Below, in pieces: positions 1-6,635 of a stretch of DNA of 49,535 bases. Location of the stretch: assembly GCA_937973585.1 (NCBI GenBank), contig CALJKN010000130.1, positions 1-49,535 of the forward strand, in the 5' to 3' direction. The stretch comes from an uncultured Helicobacteraceae bacterium (GTDB taxonomy: Bacteria > Campylobacterota > Campylobacteria > Campylobacterales > UBA6016). The notes beneath the pieces were generated by a model. That model was not told the DNA's origin. It did not search any database and was given only the letters and a program-made list of their open reading frames with translations. Each line of letters opens with the position of its first letter. The first letter of the stretch is position 1. A program made the position numbers and the translations under genes.

Positions 1-336
1 AGAGACAGTTATTTAGATGCTGACTGTGAAGCTCTTTTGATTAAAAAATGTTGTTGTGATAGGAAATCTGAAAAGGAATTCGTTTCTTTGTATATTCAGA
101 TAAAATCGGGAACAATGGATATGAGCTTTGAACAATTGAATTTTGTTGTATATTGTATTGGTAGTGTTGCTGATGCATTAAAAATGAATGCACGAAAGGT
201 ACATCAGTTGTTGAAAACTTCTGGTATTCTAAATAATTATATTATTCCAAGCTATGATGTTTTACATACATTCAGTAAAGAATATCTAGTTGAGGATGTT
301 GTTTCTTTGATGAAAGAGAAAGGGGTGTTGCCATGA
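1..336 (+). CDS. DUF3791 family protein (5' end open at window edge)
   Basis: The C-terminal 74 residues, from the ATG at 115, match the DUF3791 pattern as I know it: FVVYCI near the start, SGIL, then IIPSYDVLHT, EYLVEDVV and MKEKGVL at the end. These small proteins usually sit beside DUF3990 proteins, which are ADP-ribosyltransferase-like. A toxin-antitoxin-like role is suspected for the pair but is not demonstrated here. The frame stays open upstream to base 1 (first residues RDSYLDADC), so the gene may be longer. An isolated DUF3791 protein would start at 115, and a TTG at 37 is another option. The stop overlaps the next gene's ATG in an ATGA, so the two are translationally coupled. Confidence 0.6.
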   Translation, partial: RDSYLDADCEALLIKKCCCDRKSEKEFVSLYIQIKSGTMDMSFEQLNFVVYCIGSVADALKMNARKVHQLLKTSGILNNYIIPSYDVLHTFSKEYLVEDVVSLMKEKGVLP

Positions 337-467
337 ATATGATAAGCAAAGATGAGGCTTTACATCGATTGGTATATGAAAAACCTAATCAACAAATTTG
401 TATAACCAGTTCAAAACTGCTTACTGAAAATTTGCTTTTTAAAGAAGCTATTAAATTATCTCTATAA
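333..467 (+). pseudogene. DUF3990 C-terminal remnant
   Basis: This 44-codon frame begins at an ATG overlapping the DUF3791 stop. It reads like the extreme C-terminus of DUF3990 proteins: EALHRLVYEKPNQQICI, then a short tail. DUF3990 proteins are normally well over 100 residues. The N-terminal part carrying the putative ADP-ribosyltransferase fold is absent, because the DUF3791 gene lies directly upstream. I read this as an internal deletion that left a start codon and the last ~40 residues. The small downstream gene starts two bases after its stop, so the operon layout survives. Confidence 0.5.
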
Positions 468-468
468 A

Positions 469-693
469 ATGTTGGCAAATAAAACGATACTCCAAATGAA
501 ATACGCAAGGATAATAAAACTCTTTGCCGAAAAGGGGCATCTTACTTATGAGGATGCCATGGATAAGTTTTACAACTCTGATACATATACGATTATCAGT
601 GAGGGAGTGGCGGATATGCATTGTATGAGTGACGATTATTTGGTGCAGGAACTTATTGATGAACAAAAATCAAAAATGGATAAAGCTTCTTAA
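469..693 (+). CDS. small DUF3990-locus-associated protein
   Basis: This 74-residue protein has a hydrophilic helical sequence with the segments MKYARIIKLFAEK, AMDKFYNSDTY and the distinctive SEGVADMHCMSDDYLVQEL. From memory, that last segment is typical of the third small gene in DUF3791/DUF3990 loci, sometimes also labelled DUF3791. The gene starts two bases after the DUF3990 remnant and probably belongs to the same operon. A partner or antitoxin role is inferred from position only. No catalytic motif is visible. Confidence 0.55.
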   Translation: MLANKTILQMKYARIIKLFAEKGHLTYEDAMDKFYNSDTYTIISEGVADMHCMSDDYLVQELIDEQKSKMDKAS

Positions 694-729
694 CTCTCTT
701 TCTTATCGTAACTTTCGCAAATTAGGCTG

Positions 730-755
730 TAAGCCACTACAAATATAGTGGCTTA
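730..755. repeat. perfect inverted repeat (10-bp arms)
   Basis: TAAGCCACTA, a 6-base spacer, then TAGTGGCTTA. It lies between the DUF3791/DUF3990 locus and the sliding-clamp gene. No clean T-run follows, so it is either a weak terminator or an operator. A partial echo of one arm (GTAGTGGTTTA) lies at about 777-787. Confidence 0.5.
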
Positions 756-825
756 TGGCTACTTCTTTATATCTTGTAGTGGTTTATCAATTTAACAAAT
801 ATCAAAAAACATAAAAGGGTAAATC

Positions 826-1995
826 ATGAAAATTAGTGTAAATACAATGAGAATATTAAATGCGGTTGCAACTGCAAGTAGTTATGTTGCTAAAGATGGA
901 GAACATGCAGGAAAATTGACTATAAGTGGCATTAATGGACATTTAGAAGTTAAGGTTACGAATTATGTTCAAACAGTAGTACTTAGAAAAATTCCTTTTT
1001 CTAGTTCTGACATGACTCTTGATAGTATTGAAGCATTTAGTATTGATGGGAAAAAACTCTTAACTGCACTTAAAGCGGTTAAAACTGAGAACATAGAACT
1101 TGAAAGAAGTTCAGATATTTTACAAATAAAAGCAGGTCGTTCAAAGTTTAAAATCAATCTTTTTGATGAAGTTCAAGAGGTTGAGATTTCTAAAAAAGGA
1201 AAGTCTCTTGATATAGGTGATAACCTAATAGAAAACTTCAAAAAAGTAATCCACTCGGTTGGTATCAATATGCCAAAATATGAGGTAAACGGGGTACTTA
1301 TCGAGATTAAAAGTGGTCTTTTAAATACAGTTGGAACAGATACTACAATGTTATCTTTGGTAACTGCTAAAACAAGTAATGACGACATGGAAATTATTGT
1401 TCCTAAAGATGCCATTAGCTCAATTATTAGGCTATTTGGTCATTTAGATGTTACTGCTTTTGTTGATGAGACATCATTGACAATTTCAACTGAGATTTTA
1501 GATTACAGCACAAAACTAATTAGTGGGAAATTTCCTACTTGGCAAAGAATAGTTCCTCAATCTTTTGCTCAAAAGTTCACTATCAACAAAGATAAGTTTG
1601 CAACTTTAGTCAAAGAAGCTTCATTATTTGATACACAAATAACTGTAAAAATCAAAGATCAAAAAATCTTGATTAAAGATTTCGATGGCAATACGGAAGT
1701 TGAGGATACTGTAAGTGATTCAAATATTGATATGAATTTTCATGTCAATGCAAAAAATATTTTAGACTTCATATCATCATATAGCGATGATGAAATTACT
1801 ATTGGTTTAGTTGGAGAAAAAGCATATGGTTTATCTTGTATTCCAATTAATTGGACATTGCCTTATTTTGTTATATCTTCAGACTTTTTAAAATCTGATT
1901 TGAATGAATTTGAAAAATGGTTAACTATAATAAAGAATCATATAAATCTTTGTTTCCATCACTCCTTGATAATATGGTTTGATTTATCTCATTAA
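826..1995 (+). CDS. DNA polymerase III beta sliding clamp homologue (abnormal C-terminus)
   Basis: This 389-residue protein has the three-domain DnaN layout. Recognisable parts are the N-terminal MKISVNTMRILNAV, a central block GVLIEIKSGLLNTVGTDTTMLS (the usual 'GVL...L..VATDGHRL' position), then KLISGKFPTWQRIVP (the 'lI.GkFPdy.rviP' position). A third domain starts near residue 250. The clamp tethers the replicative polymerase to DNA. This is divergent from a chromosomal DnaN and more like copies on plasmids or integrative elements. The normal end should fall shortly after TLPYFVI (about residue 345). The last ~20 residues are instead encoded antisense to a methyltransferase fragment, which suggests the true 3' end was replaced at a junction near 1.93-1.99 kb. 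The start codon is preceded by AAAAGGGTAAATC. Confidence 0.75.
   Translation: MKISVNTMRILNAVATASSYVAKDGEHAGKLTISGINGHLEVKVTNYVQTVVLRKIPFSSSDMTLDSIEAFSIDGKKLLTALKAVKTENIELERSSDILQIKAGRSKFKINLFDEVQEVEISKKGKSLDIGDNLIENFKKVIHSVGINMPKYEVNGVLIEIKSGLLNTVGTDTTMLSLVTAKTSNDDMEIIVPKDAISSIIRLFGHLDVTAFVDETSLTISTEILDYSTKLISGKFPTWQRIVPQSFAQKFTINKDKFATLVKEASLFDTQITVKIKDQKILIKDFDGNTEVEDTVSDSNIDMNFHVNAKNILDFISSYSDDEITIGLVGEKAYGLSCIPINWTLPYFVISSDFLKSDLNEFEKWLTIIKNHINLCFHHSLIIWFDLSH
1925..1995. other. junction where two convergent genes are both broken
   Basis: The clamp gene (+) and the methyltransferase gene (-) overlap tail to tail over 71 bases, and both lose family similarity at about this point. Composition also changes, with visibly more AT on the left. 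A deletion or recombination breakpoint, or an assembly join, explains this better than a natural convergent overlap. Confidence 0.55.
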
Positions 1996-2569
1996 TAAAA
2001 TTATCTTTCCCAAAAATATCATCCATCAGCACCTTGACATAATGCCCGACATGCCAGTCGATATGGACATAGATAGAGCCTTTTTCGCTCAGCAGTTCAC
2101 GCATGAGGGCAAGGCGTGGGTATATCATGCGAAGGTAGCTCGCCGTGCCATCCTTCCATGTGTCGGCGTAGGCGAACTGCTCGATGACGGTCGGTTTTTG
2201 CTCTATATCTCCGCTTGGTAGAGTGATTTTGGTGCGATAGTCCGCCTTGCTGTCAAACGGCGGGTCTATGTAGATGAGGTCTATCTTGCCCCGCATAGAC
2301 TCCAGCCCTGTCGCTGAGTCGCCTGCTAGCAAAGCTTGCATGACTAGTAAATTGTCCCCATAGATTAGCCTGTTGTACCACTTTTGAGCCTCCGTATCTT
2401 CTTGCACCTGCCCACGAGTAAGCCCCATCGTGTCTTTGTTTGAGACGACAAATTCATTTGTTTGGAGTTTGATACTCGGGGTGGATGATAGACGAGAGAG
2501 GATGGTCTCAACTTCCGCCCTCCCATCTCTGACAATTTTTGGTAATTCTTCTATTAGTGATACGGCCAT
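1925..2569 (-). pseudogene. site-specific adenine DNA methyltransferase, N-terminal fragment
   Basis: These 214 residues form the start of a beta-class (type III Mod-like) adenine methyltransferase. WYNRLIYGDNLLVMQALL is the SAM-binding region and IDLIYIDPPFDSKADY carries the catalytic DPPF motif near residue 104. SEKGSIYVHIDWHVGHYVK follows. Family members usually exceed 400 residues. Here similarity stops after FGKDNFINEI, and the last ~18 residues lie antisense to the sliding-clamp tail. The fragment lacks the target-recognition region, so it is probably inactive. No restriction subunit is present. The start is supported by GAGGGAAAT just upstream. Confidence 0.75.
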
Positions 2570-2595
2570 ATTTCCCTCTAAAATAACTATTTTAA

Positions 2596-2672
2596 GGAAA
2601 TATTACCTCTTTATTTTTGAACAAAAAGGAATTATTCCCTGACAATTACTTTAAAAAGGGGATATTTTACCC
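2596..2672. promoter_or_regulatory. cluster of near-palindromic operator-like sites
   Basis: Three related near-palindromes lie between the divergent methyltransferase and HTH genes: GGAAATATTACC (2596-2607), GGAATTATTCC (2628-2638) and GGGGATATTTTACCC (2658-2672). A fourth related stretch, GGCCATATTTCCC, overlaps the methyltransferase start codon at about 2565-2577. The shared pattern is roughly GG-AATATT-CC. Binding by the adjacent HTH protein is inferred. Confidence 0.4.
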
Positions 2673-2684
2673 TGTTGCTAAGTT

Positions 2685-2921
2685 ATGCCTCTCTTTGTAG
2701 CTTTACATTTAAAAAGGCTGCAAATGACGCAAAGAGATATGGCTGGCTATCTAGGCGTAGATGTAAAAACTCTTCGCAACTGGCGCAAAGAAAAACCAAA
2801 TCTATACAAGACGGTGATGAAAGGCTTTGAGTTTGACAAGGCAGTAGAAGAGGCGAGGCTTCACTACGAAAAGCTAAAAGAGATAAGCGAAAAAAACAGT
2901 AAAAACGGGGTAGGTATTTAA
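2685..2921 (+). CDS. small helix-turn-helix DNA-binding protein
   Basis: This 78-residue protein has an N-terminal helix-turn-helix: MTQRDMAGYLGVDVKTLRNW at residues ~14-33, with the usual T-Q..A..LGV...TLR.W spacing. A charged helical C-terminus (EEARLHYEKLKEISEK) follows. It resembles small Xre-like regulators or terminase-small-subunit HTHs. It is divergent from the truncated methyltransferase and faces the operator-like sites between them, so a controller role for that locus is possible but unproven. The ATG at 2685 has a poor ribosome site, and an internal ATG at 2724 is an alternative. The stop codon lies at the edge of a short sequence repeated at 3715. Confidence 0.6.
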   Translation: MPLFVALHLKRLQMTQRDMAGYLGVDVKTLRNWRKEKPNLYKTVMKGFEFDKAVEEARLHYEKLKEISEKNSKNGVGI

Positions 2922-2939
2922 TCTTCACCTTTTAAACAA
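2920..2939. repeat. short repeat B, copy 1
   Basis: AATCTTCACCTTTTAAACAA. A near copy lies at 3715-3736 (AATCTTCACTTTTAAAAAACAA). With repeat A it brackets the MNT-HEPN pair in the order B-A-genes-A-B. Confidence 0.5.
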
Positions 2940-2951
2940 CCGCCCGCCCTG

Positions 2952-2991
2952 TTTCACCAAAAATAATTGGCTATAATCAAAACAAAAAACG
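2952..2991 (+). repeat. 40-bp direct repeat A, copy 1 (carries promoter)
   Basis: This repeat is identical to 3662-3701 except at one base (C at 2983, G at 3693). It begins TTTCACCAAAAATAATTGG and contains a perfect TATAAT at 2972-2977, placed to drive the MNT gene at 3001. Campylobacterota promoters commonly show a strong -10 and a weak -35, as here. Confidence 0.85.
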
Positions 2992-3000
2992 AGCAAAGAG

Positions 3001-3318
3001 ATGCCAAACAAAGACATCATACTATCAACACTAAAAAGTATGAAGCCCGAATACGAAAAAGAGGGGCTTAGACTTCTGGGGCTTTTTGGCTCTGCGGCAA
3101 GAGATGAGATGAAACAAACAAGCGACATAGATATACTAATGGAAACTTCTCAGCTTTTCGTAAGTCACAACGGCGGTGGTTTTGGGGCTATAGCTAGACT
3201 GGAGCAAATCAAAGAAGAGTTATCAAAAAAGCTAGGCGCAAAAGTTGATTTGACAGACCGCACCGGGCTTGGGGCGGCGGGCGAAGAATTTATACTAAAA
3301 AGAGCGATTTATGTATAG
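3001..3318 (+). CDS. MNT-domain nucleotidyltransferase antitoxin (MntA-like)
   Basis: This 105-residue minimal nucleotidyltransferase carries the diagnostic GLFGSAARDE (residues ~23-32) followed by SDIDIL (~41-46), the G-S...D-x-D metal and nucleotide site. In MntA/HepT systems this protein adds AMP groups to the HEPN toxin and neutralises it. The next gene, overlapping by 8 bases, is the expected HEPN partner, so function is well supported by context. The start is preceded by GAGCAAAGAG and a TATAAT in repeat A. Both DxD aspartates are present, so it is predicted active. Confidence 0.85.
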   Translation: MPNKDIILSTLKSMKPEYEKEGLRLLGLFGSAARDEMKQTSDIDILMETSQLFVSHNGGGFGAIARLEQIKEELSKKLGAKVDLTDRTGLGAAGEEFILKRAIYV

Positions 3319-3676
3319 CGAAAAAGAAATCGCAAAGCTGCATAGCATGCGTGAGAAAATATCAGATATACGAACTATAATCGAAAGACACAAAGGGATA
3401 ACGAACGCACTAGCCGATAGAGCCGAAGGCAGAGCGGCATTACTGATGAATTTGGTAGCCATAGCGGAACAGTTCGACAAGCTCAAAAAAAGCGAATCAA
3501 AATTACTAAATCACTTTGACGAGGCGCAGCTAAAAGGCTTTTATAGTGTTCGGACTTTTATCGCTCACGACTACGACGGAGTGAGCTTGCCTATAATCGA
3601 AGATATTTTGAGAACACAAATAAATACGCTATCAAATGCTATAGAAGCAATACTAGCCCCATTTCACCAAAAATAA
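3311..3676 (+). CDS. HEPN-domain RNase toxin (HepT-like)
   Basis: This 121-residue all-helical protein ends with the HepT-type motif RTFIAHDY (R-x4-H-x-Y, residues ~86-93), the catalytic and AMPylated site of HEPN toxins. It starts inside the end of the MNT gene, so the two are translationally coupled. The last residues (APFHQK) and the stop codon are encoded by repeat A copy 2. The repeat therefore supplies the gene's 3' end as well as a downstream promoter, which fits cassette-like acquisition. Confidence 0.85.
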   Translation: MYSEKEIAKLHSMREKISDIRTIIERHKGITNALADRAEGRAALLMNLVAIAEQFDKLKKSESKLLNHFDEAQLKGFYSVRTFIAHDYDGVSLPIIEDILRTQINTLSNAIEAILAPFHQK

Positions 3677-3701
3677 TTGGCTATAATCAAAAGAAAAAAC
3701 G
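3662..3701 (+). repeat. 40-bp direct repeat A, copy 2
   Basis: Second copy of the sequence at 2952-2991 (39/40 identical), 710 bases downstream. It encodes the end of HepT and carries TATAAT at 3682-3687, upstream of the 55-aa/GNAT pair. Another TATAAT at 3762-3767, in the context CCGATATAATCAC, lies nearer that pair. Confidence 0.85.
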
Positions 3702-3714
3702 GTGTCAGGTACTC

Positions 3715-3736
3715 AATCTTCACTTTTAAAAAACAA
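3715..3736. repeat. short repeat B, copy 2
   Basis: AATCTTCACTTTTAAAAAACAA, related to 2920-2939 with small length differences in the T and A runs. Confidence 0.45.
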
Positions 3737-3761
3737 GCTAAAAAATAGGATGAAATTCCGA

Positions 3762-3767
3762 TATAAT
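3762..3767 (+). promoter_or_regulatory. -10 box for the 55-aa/GNAT pair
   Basis: TATAAT 23 bases upstream of the ATG at 3791. An AAAGGG ribosome site at about 3780 lies between the two. Confidence 0.55.
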
Positions 3768-3790
3768 CACAAAAATTTAAAGGGTCTTTT

Positions 3791-3958
3791 ATGGCTTACA
3801 CTATTAAAAACGGTAGAGTAACCAAAGTTAAACTACCGACAAAACTCCCAAAGTATGTTATTGATGCAGTAGAGGATAACAAATCCGCCGAAAAGAAAAT
3901 AGCAAAAGCGATGGCGGCATTCAAAAAAGCAAAAGTGACTTATGCCTTTTCGTTTTGA
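3791..3958 (+). CDS. 55-residue basic protein, candidate antitoxin of the GNAT gene
   Basis: The sequence begins MAYTIKNGRVTKVKLPTKLP, then PKYVIDAVEDN, and ends in a lysine/alanine-rich helix (KKIAKAMAAFKKAKVTYAFSF). I do not recognise the family. It overlaps the GNAT gene by 17 bases in another frame. Small basic protein first and acetyltransferase second is the layout of GNAT toxin-antitoxin pairs, although a classic ribbon-helix-helix is not obvious. AAAGGGTCTTTT precedes the ATG, with a TATAAT further up. The antitoxin role is inferred. Confidence 0.65.
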   Translation: MAYTIKNGRVTKVKLPTKLPKYVIDAVEDNKSAEKKIAKAMAAFKKAKVTYAFSF

Positions 3959-4469
3959 GAAGCTAGAAAATCAAACACTACCGGTCGCCACATACTCCCT
4001 CGGTGACGACGACAGACGACATAAATTTCTCAAAAAACTATCAAAAGATTGTCAAAAAGGCGATGTTGTCGTCTATATTGTCAAAAAAGAAGATAAGCCT
4101 ATCGGTTTGATAGGTCTGGGTGCGGCTAGAGTCGGCGATATACCGTGTGTTCAAATAGAATACATAATCGTTGGCAAGGAGCATAGAGGCATAAAATACG
4201 AAGAGCTTGGCGGACTCAAGATTTCGGCGTATCTAATGATATTTTGCTTGAATGCCGCTATCAAAGTCAAAGCAATCATCGGCGCTAGGTGGTTGATTCT
4301 CACTCCCGATAATGAAGAGCTTGAACGGTTTTATAAAAAAGAGTTTGACTTTACAGTGCATGACAAAATAATGTATCTCAAAATCCCGAACAAAACAACA
4401 CAAAAAGCAATGGACGATGTCAGAAACGGCAAAAACACGGAGTCCACAACCATAGAACAAATAAAATAA
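3942..4469 (+). CDS. GNAT-family N-acetyltransferase (possible toxin)
   Basis: This 175-residue protein has a GNAT core: VVYIVKKEDKPIGLIGLGAA (beta strands 2-3, ~47-66), IEYIIVGKEHRGIKYEELGG (beta 4 and the pantetheine loop, with HRG-x-x-Y-x-x-x-G in place of the usual Q/R-x-x-G-x-G/A) and LTPDNEELERFYKKEFDF (the late N..A/L..FY...GF motif). It starts within the 55-aa gene. Position in a toxin-antitoxin island suggests a TacT-like tRNA-acetylating toxin, but the degenerate acetyl-CoA loop leaves the substrate and activity open. The C-terminal ~25 residues are polar and probably disordered. Confidence 0.7.
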   Translation: MPFRFEKLENQTLPVATYSLGDDDRRHKFLKKLSKDCQKGDVVVYIVKKEDKPIGLIGLGAARVGDIPCVQIEYIIVGKEHRGIKYEELGGLKISAYLMIFCLNAAIKVKAIIGARWLILTPDNEELERFYKKEFDFTVHDKIMYLKIPNKTTQKAMDDVRNGKNTESTTIEQIK

Positions 4470-4640
4470 GAGTTTGAAAGCATGAAAAATGCTAAGCATT
4501 GAGCGGCATAAGCAGTTTATGAAAAATGGGTGTGTTGCGGTTGGGGGTTGAATGGGTGTGATATTTTCTCTCAGTTAGGCACAAAAACAAGCACAGTCAG
4601 TAAGTTTGCTTAGAAAGTATCGATAGAATAGGGGAAAGAA

Positions 4641-4725
4641 TGGTGCGGATGAGAGGACTTGAACCTCCACGCCTTGCGGCACTAGATCCTAAGTCTAGCG
4701 TGTATGCCAATTTCACCACATCCGC
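4641..4725 (-). tRNA. tRNA-Leu (TAG)
   Basis: The complement reads GCGGATGTGG at the 5' end, has anticodon loop CTTAGGA (anticodon TAG), a class II variable arm (TGCCGCAAGGCG), a GGTTCAAGTCC T-arm and an encoded CCA. It is 85 nt. Its 3' end faces the toxin-antitoxin island. Confidence 0.93.
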
Positions 4726-4747
4726 ATAAGTTAACAAAAGAAAAAGA

Positions 4748-4824
<77 letters not shown>

Positions 4825-4842
4825 GATAAAAACAAAGCAATT

Positions 4843-4918
4843 TGGTGCGCTCGGAGAGGGTCGAACTCCCAACCTACTGATCCGAAGTCAGTTGCTCTAT
4901 CCATTGAGCTACGAACGC
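4843..4918 (-). tRNA. tRNA-Arg (TCG)
   Basis: The complement reads GCGTTCGTAGCTCAATGG. The anticodon arm CTGA-CTTCGGA-TCAG gives anticodon TCG, with T-arm AGTTCGACCCT and encoded CCA. It is 76 nt. Confidence 0.92.
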
Positions 4919-5005
4919 ATTCGGCTCATTGGCGGCCTTTTCAAGGTTGCGCTGAAAAAAGAATCGAAATTCTATCAGAAAGTTTCTTAAAAAAAACTTA
5001 GTGAA

Positions 5006-5083
5006 TGGGGTAAGTGATGGGATTCGAACCCACGGCCCTCAGAACCACAACCTGATGCTCTAACCGACTGAGCTACACCTACC
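5006..5083 (-). tRNA. tRNA-His (GTG)
   Basis: The complement reads GGTAGGTGTAGCTCAGTCGG. The anticodon loop TTGTGGT gives GTG, with T-arm GGTTCGAATCC and encoded CCA. The extra 5' G pairing with the discriminator C is the usual tRNA-His feature. Confidence 0.93.
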
Positions 5084-5116
5084 GTGATTTATCAAAAAAA
5101 TAAAAAACATCTCAAA

Positions 5117-5194
<78 letters not shown>

Positions 5195-5239
5195 CAAAAG
5201 AGAGCGAAATTCTATCTTTTTTCTTTTAGTTTGTCAAGA

Positions 5240-6499
5240 CTAATTCGGAATTTTTCCTTTAATTTTTTCAAAAAGCTTTGTAAGTTTGAAATATTGGTTT
5301 TTATTTGCCATAAATTTTACAAGCTCAAAGTTGTTTTTTTCGGCGGCGTATTTGAATTTTGCAAACTCTTCAAACTGCTTTAGTACGGTTTGTATGATTG
5401 CTCTTTTTTCGCCCACTTGTGCAAAACTGGCGGCTATCTGCTTTGCCGTTTGCATCTTATTGTCTTCGATATTTCGGACTATATCCACAAGGCTCATTTT
5501 CCACGCCTCCTCCATTAGCGTGTAGTTGTCCTCTTTTTTGAGTAGCGGATTCTCCTCTACGAGCTTGTACGCCTCTCCAAAGTTTCCACCCATTACGTAC
5601 TCTTCCAGTTCTCTAACGTCCGAGTTCTCCTCGTAGACCGCCACCGTACCGTCCAGACACCCTATAAATATCTCTCCGTTTGAATCGGCGCACATTGAGC
5701 TTATGATTGAGGGGGCTTTTATGTATGCGTCGGCTAACTCTTCGTATGTTTTTGCGTTTAGTAGCTTGAGATTTCTATCTTTTGCCGCTATATAGACAAA
5801 CTCTTTTGTAAAATGGCTTCCTGATATAGTGTCGTTAGATTTTTTCGGATTTGCGATTATTTTTTGCCTATGGGTATCAAACACCAAAAAACCGCCGTCT
5901 TTATAGAAAACAGCCAGCTCATTGTCTTTTATGTATTGCAAAGATGATATAGGCTCATCGAAGCCGACAAGCGAGAAAACGTCGTCCGGATCTGTTATTT
6001 TGTATATCCTGATTTCGTTATCGAATGCCCCTACCGCTATTTTGTCCATTTTGGGGTCAAATGCTATATCCGTCACAAAATCATTTCTGATTCCGTACGT
6101 TCCGGCTACCCCTTTTGTCCTAAAGTCGTAGATATAAGTCTTTCCATCGGTTCCCCCGCTTGCTAGCATAGTCCCGTCATGGGAAAATTTCAAACACGAT
6201 AGTTCACTGTCGTGCATGCTATTTTCAAAAACTATTTTTCTGACATTTAGGTCGTATAGGGCGTATTTATTGGTCTCTTTTTGGGAGTAGGCGAGATAGG
6301 AGCAATCGGCCGATATGTCGTAAAAATTGGAAAACCTAAAAAAATCCGCCGCCTTTGGGGCACACTCTCCCCTGATTGTTAAATCATAGTTTAACTCTTT
6401 GACCTCTCCGCCCTCCAAGAGCACTATCAGTTTAGAGCCGTTTGCCCTCATTTTTACGATAGGATTTGCCAAAAAATCGGCTGAAAATTTCGGTTTCAT
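5240..6499 (-). CDS. WD40-repeat protein
   Basis: This 419-residue protein has no signal peptide or membrane segment, so it is probably cytoplasmic. WD40-like blades are clear in HDSELSCLKFSHDGTMLASG (~100) and FVTDIAFDPKMDKIAVGAFD (~150), with further blades to about residue 300. The last ~110 residues are helical (EEYVMGGNFGEAYKLVEENP, then FKYAAEKNNFELVKFMA) and look like a TPR- or clathrin-like hairpin array. The combination suggests a protein-interaction scaffold. I cannot name a partner. It stands alone, divergent from aspS and 45 bases from tRNA-Pro. Confidence 0.75.
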   Translation of the reverse strand: MKPKFSADFLANPIVKMRANGSKLIVLLEGGEVKELNYDLTIRGECAPKAADFFRFSNFYDISADCSYLAYSQKETNKYALYDLNVRKIVFENSMHDSELSCLKFSHDGTMLASGGTDGKTYIYDFRTKGVAGTYGIRNDFVTDIAFDPKMDKIAVGAFDNEIRIYKITDPDDVFSLVGFDEPISSLQYIKDNELAVFYKDGGFLVFDTHRQKIIANPKKSNDTISGSHFTKEFVYIAAKDRNLKLLNAKTYEELADAYIKAPSIISSMCADSNGEIFIGCLDGTVAVYEENSDVRELEEYVMGGNFGEAYKLVEENPLLKKEDNYTLMEEAWKMSLVDIVRNIEDNKMQTAKQIAASFAQVGEKRAIIQTVLKQFEEFAKFKYAAEKNNFELVKFMANKNQYFKLTKLFEKIKGKIPN

Positions 6500-6635
6500 C
6501 TGTTATTAGTCCTCTGAACGCCTATATCTTCATCGAATACTAGACATAAGTATGTTTGTCGTATTTTACACAAAAATCCCCGCTAAGCAATACTTTGGTA
6601 ACATTTCGCCCAAAAATTCGGCTTAAGGAAACAGG

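Noticed and set aside
1979..2221. Plus-strand 80-codon frame opposite the methyltransferase
   Set aside because: The minus-strand frame carries the DPPF catalytic motif and SAM-binding block, and the plus-strand frame has no family features.
2952..3701. CRISPR-like array from repeat A
   Set aside because: There are only two copies, 710 bases apart with genes between them. No regular spacers and no cas genes.
4470..4640. Small gene or terminator between the GNAT gene and tRNA-Leu
   Set aside because: No frame with a ribosome site. The AATGC-TAA-GCATT palindrome near 4487-4500 lacks a following T-run, so I assign nothing.
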